Assembly: GCA_032622095.1 (NCBI GenBank)
Contig: CP136069.1
Span: 206,202,750 to 206,266,749 of the forward strand
Direction of reading: 5' to 3'
Length of the DNA stretch: 64,000 nt
Source of the DNA: Siphonodentalium dalli
Taxonomy: Eukaryota > Mollusca > Scaphopoda > Gadilida > Siphonodentaliidae
Part shown: positions 11,641 to 23,460 of the stretch, in pieces
Layout of the letters: each line of letters starts with the position of its first letter
Position numbering within the stretch: the stretch's first letter is position 1
Made by a program: the position numbers and the translations under genes
The notes under the pieces: model-generated
Databases searched by the model: none
What the model was told of the DNA's origin: nothing
Seen by the model: the letters and a program-made list of their open reading frames with translations, nothing else

Positions 11641-14110
11641 GATAGGATATGATAGGATATTTTATTTAAATATACACATATTAATGCATAATACATTTGA
11701 CAAATATTATGTTGTATATTCGAGGGGTGGCATAGTCAGGCTAGACTGTCTTACTGCCACCCCCTTAAAAATGAAAAGATGTTATGATAGGCGGTCATGA
11801 TTTCTTGTACAATGCACGGCTATATAATTATGTATCACAAAATGGTTGTATTATATACATGGAGGGTATACGTCTAGATAAATTGTTTATTGGTTACTCG
11901 ATGGTTTGTCTCTTTCTTGTCAGTGGGTTGTTCCTTGAAAGTCGAGTAGGAATGTACTGAGTGAGGTTGAGGATTGCGGTATAGGGGAAGTCACTTATTG
12001 AGGAGCTACTACACAGTCGGGACATCTTTGATTGTTGCATTTAATTGTTGCAGCATATCTTTTAATGCAATCGGCATGTAAACGTCGTTTAAATGTGTGT
12101 CTGGATTGGTATGATGTAAATTCGTTATCTAAGTTGTTCCATATGGTTGGAAAGGAATGAAATGGTAGTTGTTGGGACCAAGATGTTCTTGGTTTTTTTT
12201 AAAATAGTGGGTGCTTTTGCCGGGTGGCTGGTCCTGTTTTCCGTTTGGAAAATATGTCGGTAAATGATTCTATTAAACGCATATGATACCAATCATGCAT
12301 GAAAACTGCCGCTTGTACTTTGTGGATGTCGTAGATTTTGAGTATATTTTCTTTTTTAAAGAGAGGTTCTGTGTGGCTTCTATATTTCTTATTACATATA
12401 ACACGTATTGCGCGTTTTTGAAGCATGAAATTTTTTTTGACCGCAGGGACGTGTCCCCATATTTGAACAGCGTAGACTAAATGGCTTTGTATTAGAGCAT
12501 AATATAATGTTTTAAGTGCGCTACCAGGAAAGAAGTGTTTAACTTTATTGATGTGGTATATGGCATTCACCATTTTTGAACAAACAAAGGACACGTGTTT
12601 TTTGAAAGTCAGGTTTTCATCTATATGGATTCCTAGGAATTTTGTGGAGGATTCGTGCTCAAGATTTCCTATCTTGTTTAGTTCCGTATTATTTAAGTAA
12701 ACCTTTATAAAGTTCCATTTGTCATCATTGTTCTCTGGGTGTATCAGCATATAATTGCTTTTTTTAGTATTGATCACTAACTTATTGCTACAGCACCAAG
12801 CAAATATGTTGCGTAACTCATTATTCACATAACTTTCTACAAGGATGCCATTTTTTCCACCAGTTACTAGAGTCGTATCGTCCGCGTATGATAAGATATC
12901 CATTGTTGTCGAATTTGACATATCGTTAACGTAAATTAAGAAAATTATCGGTCCCAGAATTGATCCCTGGGGCACTCCACACGTCACTTCCGTCAATTTA
13001 GATTTGATACCATTGAGTTCAACATATTGCCTTCTATTTTTCAGGTAGCTCTGAAACCATGAGTATGCTGTGCCTCGTATACCATAGTGATCTAGTTTAT
13101 GAAGTAAAATATCGTGATTTATCGTGTCAAATGCTTTTGAGAGGTCGAGAAATAGAGCTAAAGTGGAATCTCTTGTCATTTTGTCATTATTTGAGACAAC
13201 TTGATCGAGGAATTTGACATATCGTTAACGTAAATTAAGAAAATTATCGGTCCCAGAATTTATCCCTGGGGCACTCCACACGTCACTTCCGTCAATTTAG
13301 ATTTGATACCATTGAGTTCAACATATTGCCTTCTATTTTTCAGGTAGCTCTGAAACCATGAGTATGCTGTGCCTCGTATACCATAGTGATCTAGTTTATG
13401 AAGTAAAATATCGTGATTTATCGTGTCAAATGCTTTTGAGAGGTCGAGAAATAGAGCTAAAGTGGAATCTCTTGTCATTTTGTCATTATTTGAGACAACT
13501 TGATCGAGGAGGTGTAATACAGGATGGAAGGTTGAATGATTAGGGCGGAAGCCGTATTGGTGTTTATAAAGTATGTTTTGTTCATTTAAGAAGTCTAGTA
13601 ATCGTTTATGCATTATTTTTTCGAGAAGTTTAGAGATAGCTGGAAGAATGCTGATAGGTCTGTAGTTGGAAATTTCATGAGTGGTATTATTTTTTGGGAT
13701 CGGAACTACTTTAGAAATTTTCATTTTGTCAGGGACTATTCCATGCTTTAAGGACAAGTTAAAAATATGTAATAATGCTGGGGCTATTTCCTCAATTGTT
13801 TCCTTGATAAGTTTAGTTGATATACCATTGAAATCCCTTGATACTTTCCCTGTCATAGAGAAACATGTGAGGATGATTTCCTGCATAGAGGTCGGAATTA
13901 TTTTGAAATTGATGTCGTCTGGTCTGCGGTTATGGAGAAAATCTGTAAAATGAGAGTCATTTTCATGTTCATTGAGTTGGCTAGTTTCCCGCCCATTTTT
14001 TGAGAAAAAGTCATTGAACTTTTCCGATATGAGTTTGGAATTTTCAAGTTCTATTCCGTTTTCGGTAAATGTCTTGGGGTTATTATTTGTGTTTCCATTC
14101 ATGCTATGAT
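11641..14110 (-). mobile_element. 5'-truncated Jockey/CR1-like LINE, inactivated
   Basis: On the minus strand, a reverse-transcriptase region (11995-14102) is followed by a ~350-bp 3' UTR ending in a short tail of TATCCTATC-type repeats at about 11641-11665. The endonuclease domain is absent, so the copy is 5'-truncated near 14110. No target duplication was identified. Confidence 0.8.
11995..14102 (-). pseudogene. LINE reverse transcriptase (Jockey/CR1-like), broken
   Basis: The minus-strand frames encode the fingers, palm and thumb of a non-LTR retrotransposon RT, which copies element RNA at a nicked target. Visible motifs: VVPIPK..., NYRPISILPAISKLLEKI, QYGFRPNHST, LFLDLSKAFDTINH, CGVPQGSILGP and the catalytic YADD in LSYADDTTLV. 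The C terminus has the typical PTIWNNLDN and FKRRL phrases. Breaks: a direct tandem duplication of 299 bp (12911-13209 and 13210-13508), which shifts frame; a nonsense change inside the upper duplicate just after CGVPQG (13260); and an in-frame TAA at 12199, beyond which homology continues to a natural stop at 11995. The endonuclease half is missing. Clade is by phrase similarity only. Confidence 0.9.
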
Positions 14111-15328
14111 ATACTAGTACATGTATCTGTCTGTTTTAATCTTATAAAAAAAATAACTTCATAGATGTGTATTCCCATCAAATAGGATTCACTTAGGCCT
14201 TATATCGTGGTATGATTATGATTCATTTCAATCCAGACATGCACAAGGGTTCATCGAAAGAGTGGGTCTTATAGCTAGCAACTCAGAGTATAAATTAGGT
14301 CAATCATACATCAGGGCATGTGAGAAATCAGAGTCTAAATGCAAACAGACTATGAGCTCACCACCTTCGACTTAAAGCTTCAAACCAAAAAAAATAAAAT
14401 TAAATGCCGTTCCTTTTGTACATACTATTATACAATATAACTTCCCAACATCAAACTGAAACTAATCAAAAGTCATGACTGTTGGTTCTTGTCCTGAGGG
14501 GAGTATTTTACTGAAATGCACATATTGTCAATCCAATTAAGATGTGTACTATACAAAGAAGCTTGTTGAAGAACCAACGCGTTCGATTTCCCGGGAAACA
14601 AACTGAAAGTGGGAAATTTATAGGAATTCTACCGGCGGTGTCTAGGGCCCTGCGAATCGAATCTCGAATCAAATCAGGCAAACGATTCAAAATCGTATCT
14701 TGAATCGAATCATTGTTACGGAACCAATAGAGTTCGATCACACCGCTTCTGAGAATGTCCGAGCACTCTTTCACCTTTCACCCTGCCACTGTCGTTGGAA
14801 TTGATGGCAGGGAAATTTCCAGGTCTGTTTTGATACCTGTTACAGGTATGGGCGCCCAAACTTGAGAAGCCTAAATGACCCAAACTCCTAGTGGACAGTA
14901 TTGAGTCAACCTGAATTTTCAAGGCAATTCAACAATATGCGCTGTAAATAAACATCTGCAGTTGCAATACAGCCTTCATTTGCATGTTGCATTTTTAAAT
15001 CAGAAATATTATGTCATATTTATAATATATGCATCTGTATCTGTGTTGGTTCGGTGTAGAAGCCGTATTTTAACGTTATATTGGGATATCGGTACATCCT
15101 CTGCTGGAAACAGGTGCCCCCAAATTACATTGTATCTCTGGATTATTCCCTGAATGATGGGTTAATGATTAAGGATTGTCCGCACATGTGGTATTGTTTT
15201 TAAAGAGCGTTTATATACACAAGTATAAATACGGCTCAATCGGTGTGCTCACTCAGTTGTATTTCTGCGCACTCCGTACTCAGTTGTCAGCGGTGACATC
15301 GACGTAAAATGTATGTTATGTATGGTCA
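14111..15328. other. No gene; includes a lone hAT-type terminus at ~14643
   Basis: At 14643 the sequence TAGGGCCCTGCGAATCGAAT, followed by further AATCGAATC repeats, has the form of a hAT left end of a different family from T. Its partner was not found. The rest is unassigned. Confidence 0.45.
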
Positions 15329-16101
15329 CAGAGGCGGAATGGGCCAAAAAACCGGCCCGGGAAATTAATATAATACCGGCCCATCTGTTCGGGGGGTGTC
15401 CACAGTCCACCTTGGGAACTTCCAACTGCACCCCCTCCCTTGAATCAGATGCAGACAAAATACATGTTTTTGCATAATTCCATTTGCACCTCTGGCCTAA
15501 TATCCTATATATTCATAAACCTTGGTTCTATATATTCCCGTTATGAGACCATTCAGATATTTTTACCTGAAAAAATTGCATAAATTCTAACATCTAGCGG
15601 TCTAACTCCAGACAAATGCACATGGCTACGGACAAGAGACCAGGACACATCGGTCTTTTCATTGTTGTTCGGCCCTGGGTGAGAACATTTTGAAAATTAT
15701 ACAAGAAAATCGCGAATCCTAGCATCTAGACTGGCATCAACTGAAGCATTCCTATTTTGTTGTAAATTTCAATTGGGGGAGGGGTGCGTGAGAATTTTTT
15801 TGGGATTTACAGCTGGGAGTTACCGTTAAAATCTCGAGATTAACGGGGTCTTTACGTGGTGTTATATGATGCTGACAAGTTCATTTAATGACAAAATTAC
15901 GATTAGCCATTTGATTCGGCTGGTTAAACAACACATGTGGCGGCCCACGTCTGGAATTTTCCCTGTCTCCCGATCGACCAGTCCGCCTCTGCCCCACCCC
16001 CCGAACGTCACATTATACAGTACTCACACGGGGAACCTGCAAACTTCACAATTTAGGTAACTTCTGTCTTTTCTCGCTGGTTTTCCGCTTCTCAGGTGTA
16101 C

Positions 16102-16103
<2 letters not shown>

Positions 16104-16134
<31 letters not shown>
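16104..16134. repeat. (TA)n microsatellite
   Basis: About 30 bp of alternating TA directly abuts the outer CTAG terminus of the Helitron-like dimer, whose insertion rule is A|T. Confidence 0.95.
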
Positions 16135-16849
16135 CTAGAAGGTGACCCGACTTCGTCCGGGGTTTGACCTTGAATTGTCTATTTTGAAGGCCAAGGTCAA
16201 GTGGGGTCACGATTTGACCCGTCCAAAACACTGCCCGAACAAAAGTACCCCACAAAAGTACCCGTCGAAATCCATCCGGTTTTACCCGATTTGACCTTTT
16301 AACCCGATTTGATTTCCACTCAAGTATATAAACGCGCCACATTTACACACGTAAAGATAAATTACCATCGGTGCCCGAGATATCGCCAAGACGGCCGGTT
16401 GAGCGTTAACGTGATCTAACGTTATGAACTCTAACGACGTCATAGAAGTTACGCATTGTTTTTACTCTGATAGAAGATCGTACCCCTTCTTCTTAATAAT
16501 TGAGGCAGATAACTAAAACGGATACATACATATTATATATCGTTGGAAAGATGAAACGCCACAGATTCTAACCGTGCAAATTATATGACTGGCAATTTAT
16601 TATTCGCGCTATATCGAATCGATTTGTGAGCACCGAACTGAAATATATTAGCGCAAAACGGCGTAAAAACAGATTTGACCTCGGCACGTGAAAAGTTGAC
16701 CTCGGATCTGAAAATCAATAGGCCTATGTTCGTCTCCGGCCGAAAATACCCCCATATACCAAATTTCATCGAAATTGGCTTAGCCGTTTTTGAGTCCATC
16801 GATTTCAAACAACACACACACACACAGATCTTTCAAAATATATAATAGA
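16135..16849 (-). mobile_element. Helitron-like nonautonomous unit D1a
   Basis: Read on the minus strand it starts TCTATTATATATTTTG and ends ...GTCACCTTCTAG. The 3' CTAG fits the Helitron CTRR rule. Seven bases before it lies a small hairpin (CCCGGACGAAGTCGGG, stem ~6 bp with one bulge). The base outside CTAG is T and the 5' end follows the CTAG of the neighbouring unit. A CA microsatellite and a GATGAAATTTGGTATATGG core are inside. It encodes no Rep/helicase. Open frames here are not genes. Confidence 0.7.
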
Positions 16850-17783
16850 CTAGAAGGTGACCCGACTTCGTCCGGGCTATTCAAAAACCAAATTTCAAGT
16901 CGATTGCTCCACCCGTTTCCTTGATCTGGTCTGCGCATCCGGGCTATTAAAAAACAAAATTTCAAGTCGATTGCTCCACCCGTTTCCTAGATCTGGTCTG
17001 CGCATGCGCGAAGCTGGTGTCGCACGTGCTCGGCGACCCGATAAAATTCGTATCCGGGGCAAGATACATTCACATACCAAATTTAAAGTCAATATCTCAA
17101 CCCGTTTCCGAGATCTCGTCTGCGCATGCGCGAAGCTGGCGTCGCACGTGCTCGGCGACCCGATAAAATTCGTATCCGGGGCAAGATACATTCACATACC
17201 AAATTTCAAGTCGATAGCTACACCCGTTTTCGAGATATATAGACCAATGTCATTTGCGGATACCTCGGCCGGTGATGAGTTAACGCGACACAGTCAAATG
17301 CATCGGCAGGGTGAGAGTTAACGTAATCTAACTTTATGACCTCTGACGACGTCATATAATTTACGCATTGATTTTATCCTGATAAAAGCATCGTACCACT
17401 TGTACCTAATAATTGAGGCAGATAACTAAAACGGATACATACATATTATATATCGTTGGAAAGATGAAGCCACACAGATTCTAACCGTGCAAATTATATG
17501 ACTGGCAATTTATTATTCGCGCTATATCGTATCGATTTGTGAGCACCGAACTGAAATATATTAGCGCAAAACGGCGTAAAAACAGATTTGACCTCCGCAC
17601 GTGAAAAGTTGACCTCGCACGGACAAATAAATATGCCTATGTTCGTCTCCGGCCGAAAATACCCTAAAATACCAAATTTCATCGAAATTGGCTTAGTCGT
17701 TTTCGAGTCCATCGATTTCAAACACACACACACACACACACACAAACAAACACATACACAGATCTTTCAAAATATATAATAGA
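16850..17783 (-). mobile_element. Helitron-like nonautonomous unit D1b
   Basis: It has the same termini as its neighbour and abuts it head to tail. The outer 5' end (minus strand) lies at 17783 and is preceded by A (plus-strand T at 17784), as Helitron insertion between A and T requires. It contains repeated blocks (GCGCATGCGCGAAGCTGG, CACCCGTTTCC). Together with the previous unit it forms a 1,649-bp dimer. Confidence 0.7.
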
Positions 17784-18190
17784 TTGGCAGTGCACATTAT
17801 CCGAAGTAAAACATTTTACATGTGGAATAATTTCCAAATCAATATATTCTTGTTTAGTGACGGTTCCAAATATGGTTACAATCGGGACAATCTCAGACGC
17901 CGTCGTAAAATGGAATTCACTTCATGAATTTATGTGAGAAGAGTGCCATCTTATTGGATACACGGCTGGTTAAACAACACATGTGGCGGTCCACGTCAGT
18001 TTCATTTGCGGCCCAAGTTGTGGTTGGTCGGCCCAACCACATATACTGGTACCCACCCCCCCCCCCCCCCCCAAACCGTAAAAAAACATCGGATTCTCGC
18101 TTGATAGAAAATCACGTGGAATTAGAATTTTTCCGGGCCTCCGGCCCATCATGAAATTTCCCAGTCCGCCGATCAGCCAGTCCGCATCTG

Positions 18191-18402
18191 TATGGTCAAC
18201 TCAGGACAGGGAATATTTTTGTCGGGTTATTTTGTCCACCCAACATGTCCTTGAAACGGGTACCCGCAAATGACCTTGGGCGATATTTCGGCATTAACGT
18301 GAAATTTGTTTGGTCAACTCGGGGCGTGGAATATTTTTGTCCGGTCAGATTGTCCACCCGACGTGACCTTGACCTTGAAACGGGTACCCGCAAATGATAT
18401 TT
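18191..18402. repeat. Two-copy ~108-bp direct repeat
   Basis: Two adjacent copies begin TATGGTCAACTC / TTTGGTCAACTC and both contain GAATATTTTTGTC, TTGTCCACCC and CTTGAAACGGGTACCCGCAA. The phrase GTGACCTTGACCTTGAAA resembles the interior of the Helitron-like unit at 63900. Confidence 0.65.
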
Positions 18403-19327
18403 CGGGCATCAGTATGCTGTCGGCGTGCATGTACAGGGTTACCTTGAAAAACTAAAATTAATCAATCAACCAAAGCCATAGGACCAGTGGCGGGCTAATA
18501 TGCTAGTATTCATATAAACTGATTTGGATATATGAAGTTCTAAACATACCGTAAGGTAATCAATTGAGTTCCGCATCTAGCGATCACGAACCATGTAAAG
18601 AATTTGCATAGTGTCGATACAGATTACAGATACATGTACCCCGCTCGACAAAACAAGTGTCCATTGGCACCGTTGTGTATTTGCCATTCGGCCGCGGTGT
18701 CAGCGTTTGTAGCTGTGGTTAAAAGGCAAGTACACTTCGGCCGAACGGCAAGTACAGGTACACCATGGCTGAAAGGCAACTACAATGCGGCCAAATTGCA
18801 TGTACACCGTGGTTATATTTATGTTTTGTAATTTGTATCATCTTTGTTCAGTTTACACAGAGATAGGCAATTTTTATATTTACACCCATTGACATAACTT
18901 TCAAGTTAGATTGTGTTCGTGTTATATGAGTTTCGTTTAAACCTAATTTAGCGACGAAAATATTGATCTTGGAAATATAATATTACGATTTCAAACTACG
19001 CGCCATGTTTTTTACCTTCACCGGAGAAGACGCAGGTTGCAGGATGAACCGGAAGTTCAATTGATGCCTGCAATCTCTTCCATCGAACAATCTCACCCCC
19101 TATAAAAATACTTGACGCTTTATGAATCTTGTTTCTTCTCTTTTTTTCCAAATTGGTTATAGCGGGACTTCCTTTTGCATGTAACATGTTTTGTTCGCAA
19201 CTCAATAATGTTCGTTGTAAACGGCCGTCGATAAAAGACACCCAACATGTGAGATTTCAAGAACGGTAACTCGTAATGGCATAATTCGCCATTTTATGAC
19301 TCCAGCCATAAATTCATTTATATTAAA
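18403..19327. other. No gene; contains part of the 22-bp family G minisatellite
   Basis: Family G units lie at about 18640-18835 and match the left half of the copy at 8640-9030. Elsewhere nothing is recognised. The plus-strand region 18990-19260 is not repeated elsewhere in this window. Confidence 0.5.
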
Positions 19328-20012
19328 CTAGAAGGTGACCCGACTTCGTCCGGGCTATTCAAAAAGCAAATTTCAAGTCGATTGCTCCACCCGTTTCCGA
19401 GATCTGGTCTGCGCATGCGCGAAGCTGGCTTCGCACGGGCTCGGCGACCCGATAAAATTCGTATCCGGGGCAAGATACATTCACATACCAAATTTCAAGT
19501 CGATAGCTCCACCCGTTTCCGAGATATATAGCCCAATGTCATTTGCGGATACCTCGGCCGGTGATGAGTTAACGCGATCACGTCACGATATGTTGATGGC
19601 GTAATATATTTACGCAATGATTTTCGATGAGCGAAGCATGGTCCTGCGTTCTTCCCGATAATTAAGGTAGAATCTTTAAACGTACACAGGCGTGTGATAC
19701 ATCATTGGAAAGAGGAAACACGAAAGATTCTCACAGTGTCATTGTTATGACTGGCATTTTATTATTCACGCTGTTTCGAATCGATTTGTGAGAACCGAAC
19801 TAAAATATATTAGCGCAAAACGGCGTAAAAACAGATTTGACCTCGGCACGTGAAAAGTTGACCTCGGATTTGAAAATCAATAGGCCTATGTTACTCCTGA
19901 CCCGAAAATACCCCCACGTACCAAGTTTCATCGAAATTGGCTCAGCCATTTTTGAGTCCATCGATTACACACAGACAGATACACACACAGATCTTTCAAA
20001 ATATATAATAGA
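19328..20012 (-). mobile_element. Helitron-like unit D0 (first of a four-unit array)
   Basis: It shares the CTAGAAGGTGACCCGACTTC end at 19328 (preceded by A) and the AATATATAATAGA end at 20012. It is more diverged internally than the other units. It abuts the next unit with no spacer. Confidence 0.7.
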
Positions 20013-21663
20013 CTAGAAGGTGACCCGACTTCGTCCGGGGTTTGACCTTGAATTGTCTATTTTGAAGGCCAAGGTCAAGTGGGGTCACGATTTGACCCGT
20101 CCAAAACACTGCCCGAACAAAAGTACCCCACAAAAGTACCCGTCGAAATCCATCCGGTTTTACCCGATTTGACCTTTTAACCCGATTTGATTTCCACTCA
20201 AGTATATAAACGCGCCACATTTACACACGTAAAGATAAATTACCATCGGTGCCCGAGATATCGCCAAGACGGCCGGTTGAGCGTTAACGTGATCTAACGT
20301 TATGAACTCTAACGACGTCATAGAAGTTACGCATTGTTTTTACTCTGATAGAAGATCGTACCCCTTCTTCTTAATAATTGAGGCAGATAACTAAAACGGA
20401 TACATACATATTATATATCGTTGGAAAGATGAAACGCCACAGATTCTAACCGTGCAAATTATATGACTGGCAATTTATTATTCGCGCTATATCGAATCGA
20501 TTTGTGAGCACCGAACTGAAATATATTAGCGCAAAACGGCGTAAAAACAGATTTGACCTCGGCACGTGAAAAGTTGACCTCGGATCTGAAAATCAATAGG
20601 CCTATGTTCGTCTCCGGCCGAAAATACCCCCATATACCAAATTTCATCGAAATTGGCTTAGCCGTTTTTGAGTCCATCGATTTCAAACAACACACACACA
20701 CACAGATCTTTCAAAATATATAATAGACTAGAAGGTGACCCGACTTCGTCCGGGCTATTCAAAAACCAAATTTCAAGTCGATTGCTCCACCCGTTTCCTT
20801 GATCTGGTCTGCGCATCCGGGCTATTAAAAAACAAAATTTCAAGTCGATTGCTCCACCCGTTTCCTAGATCTGGTCTGCGCATGCGCGAAGCTGGTGTCG
20901 CACGTGCTCGGCGACCCGATAAAATTCGTATCCGGGGCAAGATACATTCACATACCAAATTTAAAGTCAATATCTCAACCCGTTTCCGAGATCTCGTCTG
21001 CGCATGCGCGAAGCTGGCGTCGCACGTGCTCGGCGACCCGATAAAATTCGTATCCGGGGCAAGATACATTCACATACCAAATTTCAAGTCGATAGCTACA
21101 CCCGTTTTCGAGATATATAGACCAATGTCATTTGCGGATACCTCGGCCGGTGATGAGTTAACGCGACACAGTCAAATGCATCGGCAGGGTGAGAGTTAAC
21201 GTAATCTAACTTTATGACCTCTGACGACGTCATATAATTTACGCATTGATTTTATCCTGATAAAAGCATCGTACCACTTGTACCTAATAATTGAGGCAGA
21301 TAACTAAAACGGATACATACATATTATATATCGTTGGAAAGATGAAGCCACACAGATTCTAACCGTGCAAATTATATGACTGGCAATTTATTATTCGCGC
21401 TATATCGTATCGATTTGTGAGCACCGAACTGAAATATATTAGCGCAAAACGGCGTAAAAACAGATTTGACCTCCGCACGTGAAAAGTTGACCTCGCACGG
21501 ACAAATAAATATGCCTATGTTCGTCTCCGGCCGAAAATACCCTAAAATACCAAATTTCATCGAAATTGGCTTAGTCGTTTTCGAGTCCATCGATTTCAAA
21601 CACACACACACACACACAAACACAAACAAACACATACACAGATCTTTCAAAATATATAATAGA
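20013..21663 (-). mobile_element. Helitron-like dimer D2a+D2b, near-identical copy of 16135-17783
   Basis: Offset from the first dimer is 3,878 bp. The internal junction is at 20727/20728 (D2a 20013-20727, D2b 20728-21663). By eye the two dimers differ only in CA-repeat length (1,651 versus 1,649 bp). Identity begins and ends exactly at the outer termini, and the flanks differ. All open frames in the first dimer recur here. Confidence 0.85.
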
Positions 21664-22344
21664 CTAGAAGGTGACCCGACTTCGTCCGGGCTATTCAAAA
21701 ACCAAATTTCAAGTCGATAGCTCCACCCGTTTCCTAGATCTGGTCTGCGCATGCGCGAAGCTGGTGTCGCGCGTGCTCGGCGACCCGATAAAATTCGTAT
21801 CCGGGGCAAGATACATTCACATACCAAATTTCAAGTAGATAGCTACACCCGTTTCCGAGATATATAGCCCAATGTCATTTGCGGATACCTCGGCCGGTGA
21901 TGAGTTAACGCGACACAGTCAAATGCATCGGCAGGGTGAGAGTTAACGTAATCTAACTTTATGACCTCTGACGACGTCATAGAAATTACGCATTGATTTT
22001 ATCCCGATAAAAGCATCGGACCACTTGTACCTAATAATTGAGGCAGATAACTAAAACGGATACATACATATTATATATCGTTGGAAAGAGGACACGCCAC
22101 AGATTCTAACCGTGCAAATTATATGACTGGCAATTTATTATTCGCGCTATATCGAATCGATTTGTGAGCACCGAACTGAAATATATTAGCGCAAAAACGG
22201 CGTAAAAACAGATTTGACCTCCGCACGTGAAAAGTTGACCTCGCACGGACAAATAAATATGCCTATGTTCGTCTCCGGCCGAAAACACATCCAAATACCA
22301 AATTTCATCGAAATTGGCTTAGTCGTTTTTGAGTCCATCGATTT

Positions 22345-22382
<38 letters not shown>

Positions 22383-22413
22383 AACACACAGATCTTTCAA
22401 AATATATAATAGA
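21664..22413 (-). mobile_element. Helitron-like unit D3 (last of the array)
   Basis: Same termini; the outer 5' end (minus strand) at 22413 is flanked by plus-strand T at 22414. It includes a CA tract at about 22346-22378. It closely resembles D2b but has its own substitutions. Confidence 0.75.
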
Positions 22414-22864
22414 TAATTCAATTTGACTTTTATGATAGCCTGTTAACTGGAACTTTTTCAGTAGACATCGTCGACTCAAATACGTTATTTTAAAATATAA
22501 TATTGATATTAGATCGCAATTATTACCGGGAATTTATTGAAATTGGCGTACAGTACCCCTTTAATGAACGTACACCGCTGCAATTACACCATGACTGAAT
22601 GGCAAGTACACTGCGGCCCAACTGTAGTTAGCCAGTGGAGACGCAGTGTTGTTGCATTTTGGCCGCGGTGGCCACGCTAAGCGCACCGTGGTTAAGTGGA
22701 TACTAGTTATGTAGACGCAAAAAAACGAGACTACACCAAAGTAAATACCGATTCAAAAATATCTGAATCAGTGGGTCGATTCGGTGTCGATCTTGAATCG
22801 GGTGCCCGATATCGACATCGAATCGAATCGATTCTCGTATATTCGCAGGTCCCTAAGCCATTCA
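22414..22864. other. Spacer with family G half-repeat and a hAT-type end
   Basis: Family G units at 22565-22700 match the right half of 8640-9030. At 22720-22855, GATTC/CGAATC repeats end in the complement of TAGGGACCTGCGAATA, a hAT-type right end related to the one at 14643. Confidence 0.55.
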
Positions 22865-23460
22865 AAGTTTCAAAGAACTAGCTCAGACTGTGTAAAGTTA
22901 ATAGTAACGATACGGTACTACTGTACTGCCCTGCATGTAAGTAATCAACCAAGTACATGTAACTGGGATTATTTAATATGCGTTTATGACTGCAGTCAAA
23001 CCATAACTCCAAAATAATTAACAGTTCTGTGACTGCATTATATGCAGTTTAAAAAGAACCCTGGTTATATTCATTGAGAAATGTCATGTCAATTTAAACG
23101 AAACTCGATGAACGTCATCATGTACGGTAGCTTTCACTCACCCAAACAAGTACATATTGGTAATATGTCTAAGCATGACGTATTACCTGTATATAACAGA
23201 ACTGTATTATACAAAGCACAAAAAGAATGTATGGAATATTCACTATATTGATGTACTATTCAAACAACCAGCTCAGACTATGTAAAGTTAATAGTAAACA
23301 TACTACTGTACTGCCCTACCAGTAAGTAATTGACCAAGTAACTGGGGATATTTAATGTGAATTTATGACTGCAGTCAAACCATAACTCCATGATAATTAA
23401 CAGTTCTGTGACTGCATTATATGCAGTATTAAAAGAAACCGTGGTTATATTCATTGACGG
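22865..23460. repeat. Direct repeat, 390-bp spacing, ~200 bp conserved
   Basis: GCTCAGACT...GTAAAGTTAATAGTAA, ATGACTGCAGTCAAACCATA and AACAGTTCTGTGACTGCATT occur at 22881-23075 and again at 23271-23450. It is a partial tandem duplication of unassigned sequence. Confidence 0.7.

Larger units (their letters stand above)
15321..18198. mobile_element. hAT-type nonautonomous element (family F) with 8-bp target duplication, carrying nested insertions
   Basis: The left end at 15329 is CAGAGGCGGAATGG and the right end at 18190 is the complement of CAGATGCGGACTGG (12 of 14 match). Both are flanked by the same octamer TATGGTCA (15321-15328 and 18191-18198), the target-site length of hAT transposons. 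The body contains the Helitron-like dimer at 16135-17783 and an extra internal right-end-like segment at 15919-15991. A related copy is split across 24290-26560. No transposase is encoded. Confidence 0.8.

Noticed and set aside
15919-15991. Independent hAT F right end at 15991
   Set aside because: Its flanking octamer (CCCCACCC) matches no left end here, so it was not called as a separate element; the TATGGTCA pair fits the outer boundary.
16857-17321. 154-codon plus-strand frame, identical at 20735-21199
   Set aside because: Repeat of the family D sequence; the identical second copy reflects duplication of the Helitron-like dimer, not protein conservation, and it has no domain.
14643-22855. 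One 8.2-kb hAT element bounded by TAGGG-CCTGCGAAT ends
   Set aside because: The flanking octamers (GCGGTGTC and AGCCATTC) do not match and the two ends are only moderately similar; more likely two separate elements.
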